Origin: Amyelois transitella
Taxonomy: Eukaryota > Arthropoda > Insecta > Lepidoptera > Pyralidae
Direction: 5' to 3'
DNA: 64,000 nt
Assembly: GCF_032362555.1 (NCBI RefSeq)
Contig: NC_083507.1
Span: forward strand, 8,683,001 to 8,747,000
The first letter of the stretch is position 1, and each line of letters begins with the position of its first letter. The notes below the pieces were generated by a model, which saw only the letters and a list, made by a program, of their open reading frames with translations, ran no database searches and was not told the origin of the DNA. Position numbers and translations under genes: made by a program. This document shows positions 11,855-23,800 of this stretch, one piece after another.

Positions 11855-13700
11855 AAGATTACTGTCACCGTGACATAATAAGGATATTTTTCAAATTGCA
11901 AAAACTTTACGGGAAAAAAATATATTTGATTACTTGAAAATTAACATCATCCAGATTTCGAAATATTTTCTAAATTCTGATAATGTTTCTTCGGTATCAA
12001 AAATTCTTATATTTCTGACTATTTTTCTTCTAATACCAATTCTTTTTTAAGACATGTCTTATGTTGTATTTTTAGATTGTAAGAATTACTAGAATTAAGG
12101 TACCATAAGTGGGACAAGTGAACACACATTGACAACTAATTTGCATGTGGTGTTTCAATGGTCATTACGATTTTATTAAATGAAGGTGTATGGCACATGC
12201 CATTATTGATATTGTCATTAGGAGATAGTTATCAAAATAACCAATTGATGTTGTGATACCACCGGTTTTATTAGTAACTAAGTACATTAAACTGCCTAGT
12301 CAAGTAAACTCCATATCTTGCATTTGTGATGTTATATTGCTGCACTTTGGTTAGATGGTTGATCCCGTAATCGTGTATGGTGACGGTTGTCACCATACTC
12401 ATCCAGGCGTCTCTATGGCGCTGATTACGGAAACATCCACCTAATGTTTGATATAAAAAACATCAGCTATACGATAACACCAACACTCAGCTGCATGAAA
12501 GGTATTCCATCAAGGCAAGGAGTACACTTGACCATGTTGTACCTCTACGTACATTGTATTCCTGTTTTTATTACCTCATAAATATTTGATTAAGATCTGA
12601 TTATGACCCTTTTTTTTTTACTAATATCTTTTAAGTGATATTGTTGTGTTGAAAGTGGATATGCCACGTTAATAATGAGAGTTAATTGAAAATTTAAACT
12701 ATTGGTAATTTTTGTGATAAGTTCATCATTATAGTATCATATCCACAAACAACAAGTCAATGTGCTGTCCAAAGTGACTGCTTGGTTGGCATTTATTATA
12801 AGTAAACATAACAGTGACTGTGCAGGGTGCTTTATGATAGTAGTGCCATCATATTGATGTGAAATTGAGAGCGTGAATAATTAAGGAATGGTCTTTTTGA
12901 AGTCACTTATATTTTTGTTATCTTTGTATCTTATAATTTTGAATCTACATTTTGATAATGTAGTATTTTGTGTAGTCTTAAATCTAAACAGCGAAGAAAT
13001 TTATCCCTATTTTTTTTGTTACTATGTGATGGCTACACAAATAAATGTTATATTTTTCAACATTGTTTTTTTTACCATCTGACTGTCATGATACTTATGT
13101 CATAGGGTAGGGTTCGTCCACGTTGGAATTAAATTACGTGCAGAGCTATGATGGTTTAAAATCAAAGATCTGAAACACCATAAGATCTGATTCAGGATCA
13201 TGATAGTAGTCTGTCTATAGAAATGACATCTTAATGGAAGGTTCAGCCACATGGACAAAGTCAGTTGGTTTGACTGAAGAGAATTCAGCCAGTGAGCTCT
13301 CCAAACTACTGCAGACAAGCATCCTCACATCAAGATGTTACCTTGGCTTGGGTTCAAACTGAAGCTAGATTCTCTAGGAAGTATTGCAATGAAAGACAGC
13401 TTGCAAAATAGCAAGTTTTATTAATAAACCAAAAATTTTTTTACATTATTGATCCAGTTATTTTACTTTTCCAATAAAATTTAGGCTTTTTGTGGATATT
13501 TATATGTGCAATTTTAACAAAACATGTGAATATGTTGCTGATGATTTTTTGCAGGTATTTCATGAAGCATGTTGCTAATAATACCTATTGTCTTATAGTT
13601 TATTCAATAAAATTATTTTCAAAAAGATAAAAGCAGATATTTATTGATTTGCTTACAAAAGCAACATTTTGCTGTAGTCAACTTATAAAATCAAAACCTT
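11855..13700 (+). other. PIWI-gene 3' UTR and convergent intergenic space
   Basis: No coding sequence. AATAAA signals occur near 13039, 13424, 13473 and 13604, so the PIWI 3' UTR is probably 1.2-1.8 kb. It contains a nested stem-loop at 12365-12430. The SET gene ends head-on at 13702, and a minus-strand AATAAA lies near 13640, so the two transcripts may overlap at their 3' ends. Confidence 0.55.
12365..12430 (+). promoter_or_regulatory. Nested stem-loop in PIWI 3' UTR
   Basis: The inner stem GTATGGTGAC (12375-12384) pairs perfectly with GTCACCATAC (12389-12398) around a four-base GGTT loop. An outer stem CCGTAATC (12365-12372) pairs with GATTACGG (12423-12430). Two nested perfect stems in an AT-rich UTR suggest a structured RNA element; a repeat fragment is the alternative. 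Confidence 0.5.
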
Positions 13701-13701
13701 T

Positions 13702-14508
13702 TTAACATTGATTTGATGTATCAAATGGTAACCAACCTGTACAATTTTCACTCCTACAAAAACACTTCTTCAAGCTGTTTACTTTCCATGAACTTTGTGC
13801 ACCACCTGTCCCATAATTGAATGTTATTTCAGTATGAGGTACAATGTCTTGACAGCTAAATATAGCTAATTTCGGAATTGGGATATTTACTCTGACAGGA
13901 AATATTAAACAATTTGGATCACAACTGTGATTTATGTACCTACCAATATTTCCCATGTAAGAAGGATCAACAAATGTTTTTGTGACACTCCCATTACTGA
14001 ATTCTTGCAAACAAAATATGTAGTTCATTTTTTTTTCCACTTCATTTCTTTTATATCTCGATACAGCTTGAGATTGAGTGATGATCTCTCCAGCATATTC
14101 ACATATAAACATACCCTTAGGAATAAAAACACTAGTGTAAAGACCTAAACCTTTAAACTCAGAACAATTCTTTACATATAAACCGTTCATTGGACCCTTT
14201 TGCACAATTCTATTTTTACAGTCATATGAGCAATTGCAATGGTTGTTGCATTCATTAAGTGGAAATGACTGGTTGGAAATTTCATCAAGATTCATTAGCC
14301 GACCATTACCATATGTAAAACCACTACATTTCAGCAAACACTGACATTTCTGGGGGTCACAAATAGAAATACAGTTGCAGTGATCTGACAGTTGAGAATT
14401 AAAATTATTTATCAGTTCTATAGATTCAGCATTTGTTTCCGCAGGTCCTGGTATGCTCTCGGTTACATAGACAATCGCACAACTATCATGCGAATAATTA
14501 TCTTCCAT
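13702..14508 (-). CDS. SETMAR-like SET-domain histone methyltransferase
   Basis: A nuclear lysine methyltransferase of the SUV39/SETMAR group, acting with S-adenosylmethionine on histone H3. Within the 284-codon open frame that starts at 14556, the cysteine-rich pre-SET is at about 58-115 (CNCISICDPQKCQC, NHCNCSYDC) and the SET domain at about 122-248 (GLGLYTSVFIPKG, CEYAGEI, the cofactor/catalytic motif INHSCDPNC, then EITFNYG). The post-SET zinc cysteines are CFCRSENCTG. No mariner transposase is fused. I chose the ATG at 14508 (MEDNYSHDS) because a good splice acceptor (TTATTTCTACAG) lies immediately upstream at 14514, implying a 5' UTR intron; a longer start at 14556 would read through it. 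The coding part is intronless. One oddity is NYG where SET domains usually have DYG. Confidence 0.85.
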   Translation of the reverse strand: MEDNYSHDSCAIVYVTESIPGPAETNAESIELINNFNSQLSDHCNCISICDPQKCQCLLKCSGFTYGNGRLMNLDEISNQSFPLNECNNHCNCSYDCKNRIVQKGPMNGLYVKNCSEFKGLGLYTSVFIPKGMFICEYAGEIITQSQAVSRYKRNEVEKKMNYIFCLQEFSNGSVTKTFVDPSYMGNIGRYINHSCDPNCLIFPVRVNIPIPKLAIFSCQDIVPHTEITFNYGTGGAQSSWKVNSLKKCFCRSENCTGWLPFDTSNQC

Positions 14509-14930
14509 TCTAACTGTAGAAATAAAAATGTGGTAATTCATAAACCTGATCAGCACGAAAAGATATTAAATAACACAGTCAGAAGCTCTTGTGCTTCGGT
14601 TTAAATCTGCTCAGTCCCTTAAATTATAATAATCCTTTAAATTAAAGGGTCACAGAACTTAATAATTTGCTGTTTTATTTACACAATATACTGTAATTAT
14701 GTTACATCATAAATATAATAATAAATGTAATTCATTAATATCACAAATCAAATCAAAATTTACTTTACATTAATCGTAGGTTAGGTGTAATGATTTTATT
14801 TATTTTGGTTTGACAATTGATTGATGTTGACAACAAAAATATAAATTGCCATACAGCTCTTTTGCCAAACTTATTTTCCATTTGTTTGCTACAATGAAGA
14901 AATGTATTGGTCTGACAGGTGCCGAGCCGA

Positions 14931-14969
14931 GCCGACCCCATTGAGAGCTGAGCTCTCAATTGGGTCGGC
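14931..14969. promoter_or_regulatory. 39-bp near-perfect palindrome upstream of SET gene
   Basis: GCCGACCC at the left pairs with GGGTCGGC at the right. The inner ATTGAGAGCT pairs with AGCTCTCAAT around a single central G, with one mismatched pair. It lies about 420 bp 5' of the SET gene ATG, near its probable transcription start. It could be a dimer-binding site or a cruciform former. Confidence 0.6.
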
Positions 14970-15041
14970 AACTGTCAAAATGGCGCTAGTATACCTTTTT
15001 TACCCATCATAACGAAGCAGATTATTTATAGTAGTTTAGAT

Positions 15042-15679
15042 CAGTGTTGCCAACTTAGTGAAATTTGCACTAAATCTGGTGGTTTTGACTTGCCTTTTAG
15101 AGGACAAATATGAGTTTTAGTGGCTGGATTTATCTAGTGAAATATAAGAATTTTGTATTTTTTTAAATTATTGGAATAACGCCTATAAAATCCACTCGTA
15201 TCGTTGTTGGAGTTCAATTTCTAGACTCATCAGTCAATAATTTGCCAACCATCAATTTAATAGTGAGTAAAACTCCCAAAAGGACCGACATCCATGCCAG
15301 AAACCACAACATTTCATTTCAAACTTTATGTCTCTGAGAATTCGACAACAAATGGGTTTTGTTACTTTTTATTGTCAACCACTTACTATTAACTTTACTT
15401 CTTAATTTATGATCGTAACGAATTGTTTTAAACATTTATTTTAAACATCATTTATTTTTATTTAATTGTAACTAAACTTATAACAATTTGTTTATTCTGA
15501 TTAATTTGAATATCTAATATTTGCCGCTTAATCCGCCAACAGCGACATCAGGTGCTAATTTCAACACATTAGAAATAAAGTAAGTGGTTTTTTTTGAAGG
15601 TGTGATTTTTTTTTTAGTGGATTTCTAGTGGTTTTAGAGGTCGATTCTAGTGGGGAGCTTGATACGTCGTTGGCAACAC
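15042..15679. mobile_element. hAT-like MITE (degraded)
   Basis: The left end CAGTGTTGCCAAC is mirrored by GTTGGCAACAC at the right. A TTTAGAT direct repeat flanks both sides (15035-15041 and 15680-15686). The same terminal sequence bounds the clean element at 57514-58088. No coding capacity; one or two terminal bases at the right appear lost. Confidence 0.55.
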
Positions 15680-17835
15680 TTTAGATTACGTTCAGTTCTC
15701 CAACTCCATTGTAATAAAGTGGGATACCACGTCTTACCCAAAGTCATAAAATTATTAGAATATGGCTCAAAGCATTACGTCGTCTAAAATTTAAGCCGAC
15801 AAAGCTGCTTTCGCTTGTTAGTTCCTACCGCTTTATCACTACAATTTGCCAGTTTTGTAAAAAGTACGAGATTTACTCTGAAGGTTACATCAAGTATCTG
15901 ATTAGGTGTCATCTCCATTGAAAGCGTACAAATACTAAGTAAGAACTGGCGTAAACCACTCGAAAATAAGGGCAAGAGAGAACGATTAATGAATTAATTA
16001 ATGAATGAATTAATATTGTCACGAAAATGTGACCAAAATTTGGGTAATAATTTAGGATTTTAAATAAAAATTAACAACCCGTTTACTAATGAGTCATTTA
16101 AATTATGAATACGAAGATATTGTTAATAAGCGTTTATTTGTAAGGCCTCGACTTTTGTGTACTGAGTAAAAACTAATAACAATAAATAATTAAAACGCAG
16201 CGCTTATTTTTGAAAAAACCTATAGGTATCTGTACATTTATTCACGTCAAGAGCTCTGAAGAAATTACATTTTGTATGAAATAAATGCATGTGAGAATTT
16301 AAAATTGCATTTCAGACAAGTATAGACATATAGACAAGATATGGTCTTACATTTGTGACTACCAACATACTTACAATCAAGCATCAATACCATAACACTT
16401 AGCGAATTACCTTACCAAAATGGTGACCTCCGACTGAAAAAAAATCAAGAAGAATCCCTGCTCGTCGGCACAGCGGAAAAATTCCTGGAAAAAGAAAAAA
16501 AATAAAATTAATCATTAACTTATTAATAAACATTCCTTTATATCTAACTGGTTTTTGTCGCATGGCAGCTCCCCGGTCTTTCAGTCCATATTTAAATTCT
16601 TGAACTTGCTTAATAGAAAACACACAAAAAAACACAAAACGCTATCTCAATCGGACGACCACAAACGTCAAAACATACTACATCTACGATGGGCCCTGGG
16701 GATGACCAAAAAGGCTGGGTTTAGAAATGTTTCCTTTATTCTTATGTCATTTTCTGAAACGGTGTTTTGTTGGCGTCTCGTTTTGTCAGTGGAAAAGTAC
16801 AGACAGTATTTGCGCAATCTCTGTATTTTATTTTAAACGGTTAATTCCTGCCGCTATATATGGGGCATTTCTGGAATAAGGAGAGCTGCGGGTCTACCGG
16901 GTAAAATGAATCCATAAGAGGCCCAATGGGAACGTATGTTTTCGACGCGGCATCTATAATCTTAAGAATTAAGAGATATTATAAAATGTCTTCGACTCAG
17001 TCGTCAAAATGACAGTCGTGAAAAATACAAAATGTTCACATGCCACAATTTATACAGCCAAGTAAAAGTCGTACTAGGATTTTTTCATGTTTCACACGTA
17101 GTAGATACTCGTACATACTCTCTTATTTATGTTAGTAGCTATTGTGTACTACAGCGTTTGCTAGTAGTCTCAATAAAAAACCTACCCCCCATATTCTCTT
17201 CGTAGGAAGATGGGGGGGAAAACATTTAGTAATTGACTACACTAGTTTTCGAACAAAATACCAGTAGATGGATAGAACCATTTTAATACTCAGTACTGTA
17301 ACGAGTATTTATCCAATTGACATCACTTTCGACCACAGGATTACACCTAGCTTACAACCGCGGCCGCGCAGGCGCAACGTCGTGTCGTGACGTAATGGTC
17401 CATTCATCTTTTTGTTCACTCAATGAAAAGTATTTTCAAAATAATGATTGTGATTCATCAATCGTCTGTTCAATTTGTGTACAAACGTGGGTTATAATAC
17501 GTTTATCATTAATTATTGGCGTATTCAACTATATGTATTGTTATATCAAAAGTGCATTCATTCATTGATAATAAAGTGCATGTATTGAGCACATGCGCGT
17601 AGCTGAGTGGTTCATTGTGGAGAGTGCACACGGTGCAATGCTTATATTTTTAATTGGAATAAAGTGGATTGAAGTGAAATTTGTGTTAGATTTTGTAATT
17701 GATATACAGAACCTAATGGTTGAAAACAGGCTCAAGTAGAACATTACGACACTCCGGAAGTGGCGGGACAAGCAACAGCAAGCCGGCCGAGCTCGTTCCG
17801 AAAGAGATAACAACGGATGAAAGAGATAAACAGTG

Positions 17836-17889
17836 ATGGATTTAACATGGCCGACGATACGCGTAAAGTGCGAGTTGAAGAAAGATTGA
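17836..17889 (+). promoter_or_regulatory. Overlapping upstream ORF at Gap1 start
   Basis: An ATG 11 bases before the Gap1 ATG opens an 18-codon frame (including its stop) in a different phase and runs 40 bases into the coding sequence. It has G at -3 and G at +4, a fair initiation context. The Gap1 ATG itself has A at -3 and G at +4. Confidence 0.5.
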
Positions 17890-20800
17890 AAATAAAGATT
17901 GGTACGTAATATTTTTATTGTATTGACTGAAGAAACACCACTATTTGTAATCCTTCTTCAAATTTAAATAAATGTTTCAAGTGTTAGGCACATTCGTTTT
18001 TAAATTGGAATTGTTTTGTTGTCATTGAGGTGAACAGGTGGTACTGAATAACTACAGGGCACTTATTTATGCATCTACCTAAATTCTGAAATGCAACTTA
18101 ATAACATTTCTTTGTTGCTAGCTGTAGAACTTTTCATCAATGTACCAGATAAGATAGAAAAAGGCTCCTCTTTGTTTTCGTCACGGATTTTGTTGACAGT
18201 TCGTATACACTATACAGTTTATGAATGAAAATGAATTGCCTTAATACATGAATTAGATGAATGTCTCGTCTCGTGTCTTGTTTGAATTAGATTCAAGTAT
18301 CTATAAGATAGGTAGTTGAACCTTCCCACTCAATAACTCAAGAGAGAAAGATCTTGCTTCCAATTTTCCTATAAAGTATGTACATGAAATAATAAAAAAA
18401 TACAATACTGGTTGTGATATCCATCACATGCTGATTTACATAGTTGCTTGCCTATCCATTCAATGAGTAAAGGCATATTCTTGTAGTCATATAAGAAAAG
18501 TTGATATTGATAGATATTTTCTGAAAAATACAAAAGATGTTGGTAGCTTGAAAAAGTGAGCACTTGAAACATTACAATCAAACATATTTAAAATTACAGT
18601 TAGATATTTGTGTTTCATAGATTTTAAAGTGCTTGCTAAGAAAGACATGCTTATTACAGATATATTGTAGCAAAAATAAGATAAAAACTTAATTATCTAA
18701 CAAGAAAAATAAGTGTTCATGGACTTGGGTTAGGTAAGTCTTTGTTGTCTAAAGGCTAAAGAGATTCTTGTATTATAATTTGGTGCAGGCTCGCTTTTGA
18801 TGTGCTCGGGCCTATATATGCCAAGCCACTTGTTATTAGGTTGTTAATATCAATATCTTATTTAGGTAGGCAGTATTATATCTAAATTGATCAAAATAAT
18901 GGTGCTGTTTGTGTATCATCATAATATGTTAGTATAGTTATTATAGATAGATGATTGATTAGTGCAGATGACAGCTCAAGCACATAAATCTATGATAACG
19001 CGAAATGTGTCTACCATGATAAGAGTGCAGTACGCCTTCCGGGGCACGACCCCTTAGTCTCCACTCTTCTTTCGCTATCACCATTGCAATATGAACATTG
19101 CACTTAAAATTATTATATGTCAATGCATATTCTGTTATTTCAAGTAATTAAAGAACTTTTTTTTAGTAATTGCTACTTAATGAATAATTGTAACTAAGTA
19201 GGTGCAAGTATGTGGTATAGTACTAATCTAAATATGATATCATAATTGTGTCCATTCCAATTACTTTAAAATATTGATATAATGTATGAAATGTTTTTAC
19301 TTAATTCTTATTGACACTTGTGTGTGGTTTTGAATATGGGTCTTGATTGAATCAAGGAATGATGTTGAAAGATTCATTAGAATTTTTTCTTGAATGTAGT
19401 GCAAAAAAATTTCACAGGTTTTACCATTTCCATATGAAAAAATAATTTTAACCAGATCGAAGTTTACAATCAAACACAAAATCAAAATGAGAGGATAACC
19501 AAAAAACATGAAACATAATTTTATTTTATGTTTTATAAAGAATGTTTGGCATCGAATCTTGGTGCATAGTCGATGCGAATGCATAGAAGCGTGGACACGT
19601 CGCAAACCCGTGACGTTGTCGCCCCGTCGTCGTCGCTTGTCGCGACCGTCCGTGATAAACGTCGCCTCGCTGCTTATGGCAACTTCCGTCGTCTGCGCCT
19701 TATCTAACACCGTGCACCTTTGTTACCTCTTAGTCAACCCACCCAATTGGGCGGTGCTAATTGATACCCATTATTTACTTTATGCCCCTGACTCACAAAT
19801 ACGAAAACTGTGTTGTGAATTCTCGCATAAAACCGCCGATGCTCAACTTGATAATTGCAATTTGTACAAAAATGTACACCTCACGTTTTACAATTCAATA
19901 ACATATCCAATCTGAGTCATGTAACAAACCGGTTAAGTGGATTTACACCTAAGGTTTGCACTCTAGTAATTTTTAATCAGATGAATGGAGTTAAAAAAAC
20001 GGTGATGGGGAAATACAAGTGACACCAGGAAAACCACGTTTTCTTTATCATACAAACAAATGTACTCTCATTATTTTGTTTTCTTTCTTTCCCTGGCTGT
20101 GCCAATTTTAAGACTAAAATGTAGCAACAAGTTAAATCAAAGTTTATTTTTTGAACTAAATATTATTTAAACTAACTCTTACCTCACAGACGCTCTTACG
20201 ACGAGGGAAAATGCCCTTATATGTATATAAAACCTACGTGAAACTTAGCTTAGAAAGTAAAAAATATGATTAAATAGGGTTCTCGGCAGGATTACAGAAA
20301 TCATACTGCAGTCGCTCATTACATTGTACTGACTACGTGACTTAAAAGTTATTGGGCTTAAGCGGACCCCCCGGTAGTGCCGGTTGTGTGTATCCCGGTG
20401 GCACAATCGGGCGAAAAGGTGGGGAACAGGATTCATAGAGCCAAAAGTCTTGACAACCCGAAAGGCCACGTTCAGCTGTATAGCAGATAGTGATAGGTTG
20501 CTAGCCCATCGCCTACAAAAGGGTTTCCAAGTTTATAAGCCTATCCCTTACTCGCCTTTTACGACACCCATGGAAAAGATATGGAGTGGTTCTATTCTAA
20601 ATCTGAAGTGCCGCACGTACCACACGGCAAAATAGGATATTTTACTTATATTACTGAATTCCTACAAGATTTTCAGGTACCGCTTATTAAAATATTTGTA
20701 CACATAATATGAACCATGTTCTTCCATTCTTGGATTCATGTTGCTCAATCAAGTCGATTAATAAATCTGGAAAGCATACTAGTTGAAGGTAGTGAGTAGA

Positions 20801-23800
20801 CAGTAACGCCGGCGTCGTTGTCGTCACGCCGTCGCGTCGCACATTTATCTACGTCGCGCTAGTGAATGGGGCAAACCTAGCGTTTTCCATTCAGGGCAGC
20901 CATTCATGGAAACTTGCCGCGCCGTTAATGAAAAACGCTATCGCTTATCGCACCGTTATCAGTCCGCCACTACCGCGTTACCGGCTGACTGCACTAATAT
21001 TACCATTCAAAACTCATATGTCTGTACTATCGTTTCATTATTGATAAGATTGTTACGATATTGTTTGTTTATTTAATTCAAGGTTTTGTGTGGTTTATTT
21101 AATTCAAAGTGTTTTGTTTCTGTAAATTTACCAATTTTAAATAATTCCTCCCGTACAATAAAAATAGTTCTTACATAGGTAACAAGAGACGTGTATCGAT
21201 TTTTTTAGAATAAAAAAAATATCAATGATTTGTTGCTGCAGATTCATACTTGTAAAAAAATATCATAGTCAATTTGATATCCTTCCTCTCGTTTGTAAGA
21301 TGTCAGTTTGGTTTTTTAAAAGCTTGTCGAAGTGGTTTCTTAGATTTGAATGAATCGGAACCGAAGTCAATAACGCTATTGTACAGTAATGCTCTGGTTT
21401 CCACGGTGCGTGCCGTTGCCTTGTCTTACAAGAGTCGGAATACAAGGGAAAGAGTAATAAGGGTAGATAATTAAATGTATGTATCATTAGACATGTAGCT
21501 GCGCGTAAGCAGCTGATGTTTTATGAAGTACCTTTATGTTCCACATAGATTTGTAGATAATACATACATATAGTCAAGTCTATATCCCTTGCAGGATAGA
21601 CAGAGCTCAAATAGACTGAAAGGTCACGTACAGCTGTATGGCTTCATGAATGGTCTTCATGGAATTGAGATTTAAATAGACACAGATTGCTAGCCCATCG
21701 CTTATAAGAGGAATTCAAGTTTATGAGCCTATACCTCAGTCGCCTTTTACGACATCCATGGGAAAGTAATGTAATGCTATTCTAAAGTGCCGGGAACCAC
21801 ACGGCACATTTGTAGATTCTTTCCACGATACAGGTGCTTAACAATATAATAGATAGTGCATATAAAAAAACTATTTAGATATGCACGGCTGGCTTGGCAT
21901 TAGATGTTGCTTGGCTAATACTTGGTTAATAATAAGGTGGTCGAGTAAAGTAAGCTACTATTTCTGTTACACTCTTTCCTATGCAAAGTATTCTGGTATT
22001 TTCCGCAATTCCGCATATTTAACATGCATGTATGATAGTAGCAATACTAGCAATAATGAACACAATTGTGATTTATTAGCGATTCAATATTGTAAACTAC
22101 TACCTACCTACATTTATAACCGTTTGCAGTATTCCGTGGTTCCCCGAAGTTATGCTATATGGCTTAACCAGCTTAGACAAAATGGCATTGGAAAATTCTA
22201 AAACGAAGAGGTTCTATTCAAAGATACAAACGTGGCACACGTGAATACTCTTAGTCGTAGGTACATCTATTTTTTAAAATGACTTGTGTAATAAAATTAA
22301 AAAGGATTATTTTTATACATACATATATACATATGTGGCGCAGCGGTAGTACGCTTGTCTGTGACACCGGAGGTCCCGGGTTCGAATCCCGGCCAGGGCA
22401 TGATGAGAAAAGAACTTTTTCTGATTGGCTTGGATCTTAGATGTTTATCTATATAAGTATTTATTATAAAATATAGTATCGTTGAGTTAGTATCTCGTAA
22501 CACAAGTCTCAAACTTATTTCGAGGCTAACTCAATCAGTGTTATTTGTCCTGTATATCTTTATTTATTATATATATATATTAAGTACATAAGAGATGATG
22601 CGCTACCGTGACTACCGCGAGGCTGAGGACCGTACGCATTACGCATAGAATTAAATAATTGCCTATGAGCTGTTAGTTCACGGGAATTGTGAGAAATAAA
22701 GAATCGTGTTGCGTAACACCGGTAATTCACGGCGTCCCGTCTCAGTCATTGCTTCCATTATCCAACACTCTCCTCTGGGTTATGGCTAAAATTATGATGA
22801 AGCAGATCAAATGCATTTTACGTTGAAAAAACAAGGTTACAAATTGAAGTTTGCAAATATGAGATTTCTATATTAGTTTGAATTTTTATTTCAATGGTGT
22901 TTTCTTGGATCTGAATCTATCTTTAAACAAAGTTAGTCAAACCGTTCCCATGGTTCTGATACTGGCAGGTTAGCTACGTACTCTCGGTTTCGAAACAATC
23001 GCACTACGCACAGTGTGGAAACCTCATCGTACTGATCGCTATTGTGGCTAAATAGTGAGTATGTATTCATTTCCTCAGTAGCTCCATTCAACGGTTCCCG
23101 TTTCACTCCCACGATCCACTTTGATGGCGTGTGTTACTGTCGTGTTGATGATGATGACGGCTGTTTTTGCATCAGCAATTATGTACAGTTTGTTGCAAGT
23201 TTCTCTCGCACTCCAATTACGAATTTGTGGGAGCCTGCTGCCGACCGCAGGGCCTCTCGCCTTTGTTTAGCTGCCCTAACAATCGTGGCAATAATCTTGC
23301 TCCAACTTTTTAAATTATTCATTATTACTGTCGTGCGTAATAACACGTAATTTATGATAGAAAATCATTGAGAAAGTTTTGTAAAAAATTCTTTATTATG
23401 TTAATTTTTTTTCTAGCTTTCGCCTTTTATTAAAGGGATACCAACTAAGTACATGACGTATTTTATATGTAGGGAAACGAAAAAAAAATATCATAATAAG
23501 ATATCAATAAAGAAGAATGCTAGCTGTAAATTAGAGTAACCTGAACCAATAATGCCTGTTACACGTATTATGCGGAGGAGTGCAGTTATTGTATTGCTGC
23601 AACGGTCATGGCCATTATTTAGTTATGCGCTTTGTTTCTTGCTTGTTTTCATAACATATCGGCTATTAGAATCAATGCTAAAATTACGTCAGTAAATAGA
23701 GCAAAACGTCACGCGTTGAAAAGAATGTTAAATTGATTGAGTTATAGTTACTCGGAATGAGGTAATAGCTCACTCAGGACTTTTGTTTTATTTTGTTATG

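Larger units (their letters stand above)
14509..17846. other. Divergent intergenic region between SET gene and Gap1
   Basis: This holds the probable upstream exon and promoter of the SET gene (about 14600-15000, with a 39-bp palindrome), a hAT-like MITE (15042-15679), and then AT-rich sequence. A GC-rich patch (about 17355-17395, GCGGCCGCGCAGGCGCAA) lies upstream of Gap1 and is the likely start of its 5' UTR region. No protein gene was recognised. Confidence 0.5.

Noticed and set aside
16399-16836. Open frames on both strands in the SET-Gap1 intergenic region
   Set aside because: Low-complexity hydrophobic or basic translations without domains or splice signals.
19297-19915. Opposed open frames of 135-137 codons in Gap1 intron 1
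   Set aside because: No recognisable motif, no plausible splice structure, and the two strands are open over the same GC-rich patch; best explained by composition.
22327-22400. Apparent tRNA gene (box A and box B)
   Set aside because: The segment after box B does not restore an acceptor stem and runs into a SINE body with an A/T-rich end, so it is a tRNA-derived SINE.
22297-22512. Minus-strand peptide with a PGFEPGTSG-like motif
   Set aside because: This is the familiar translation artefact of a tRNA box B in a SINE, not a protein.
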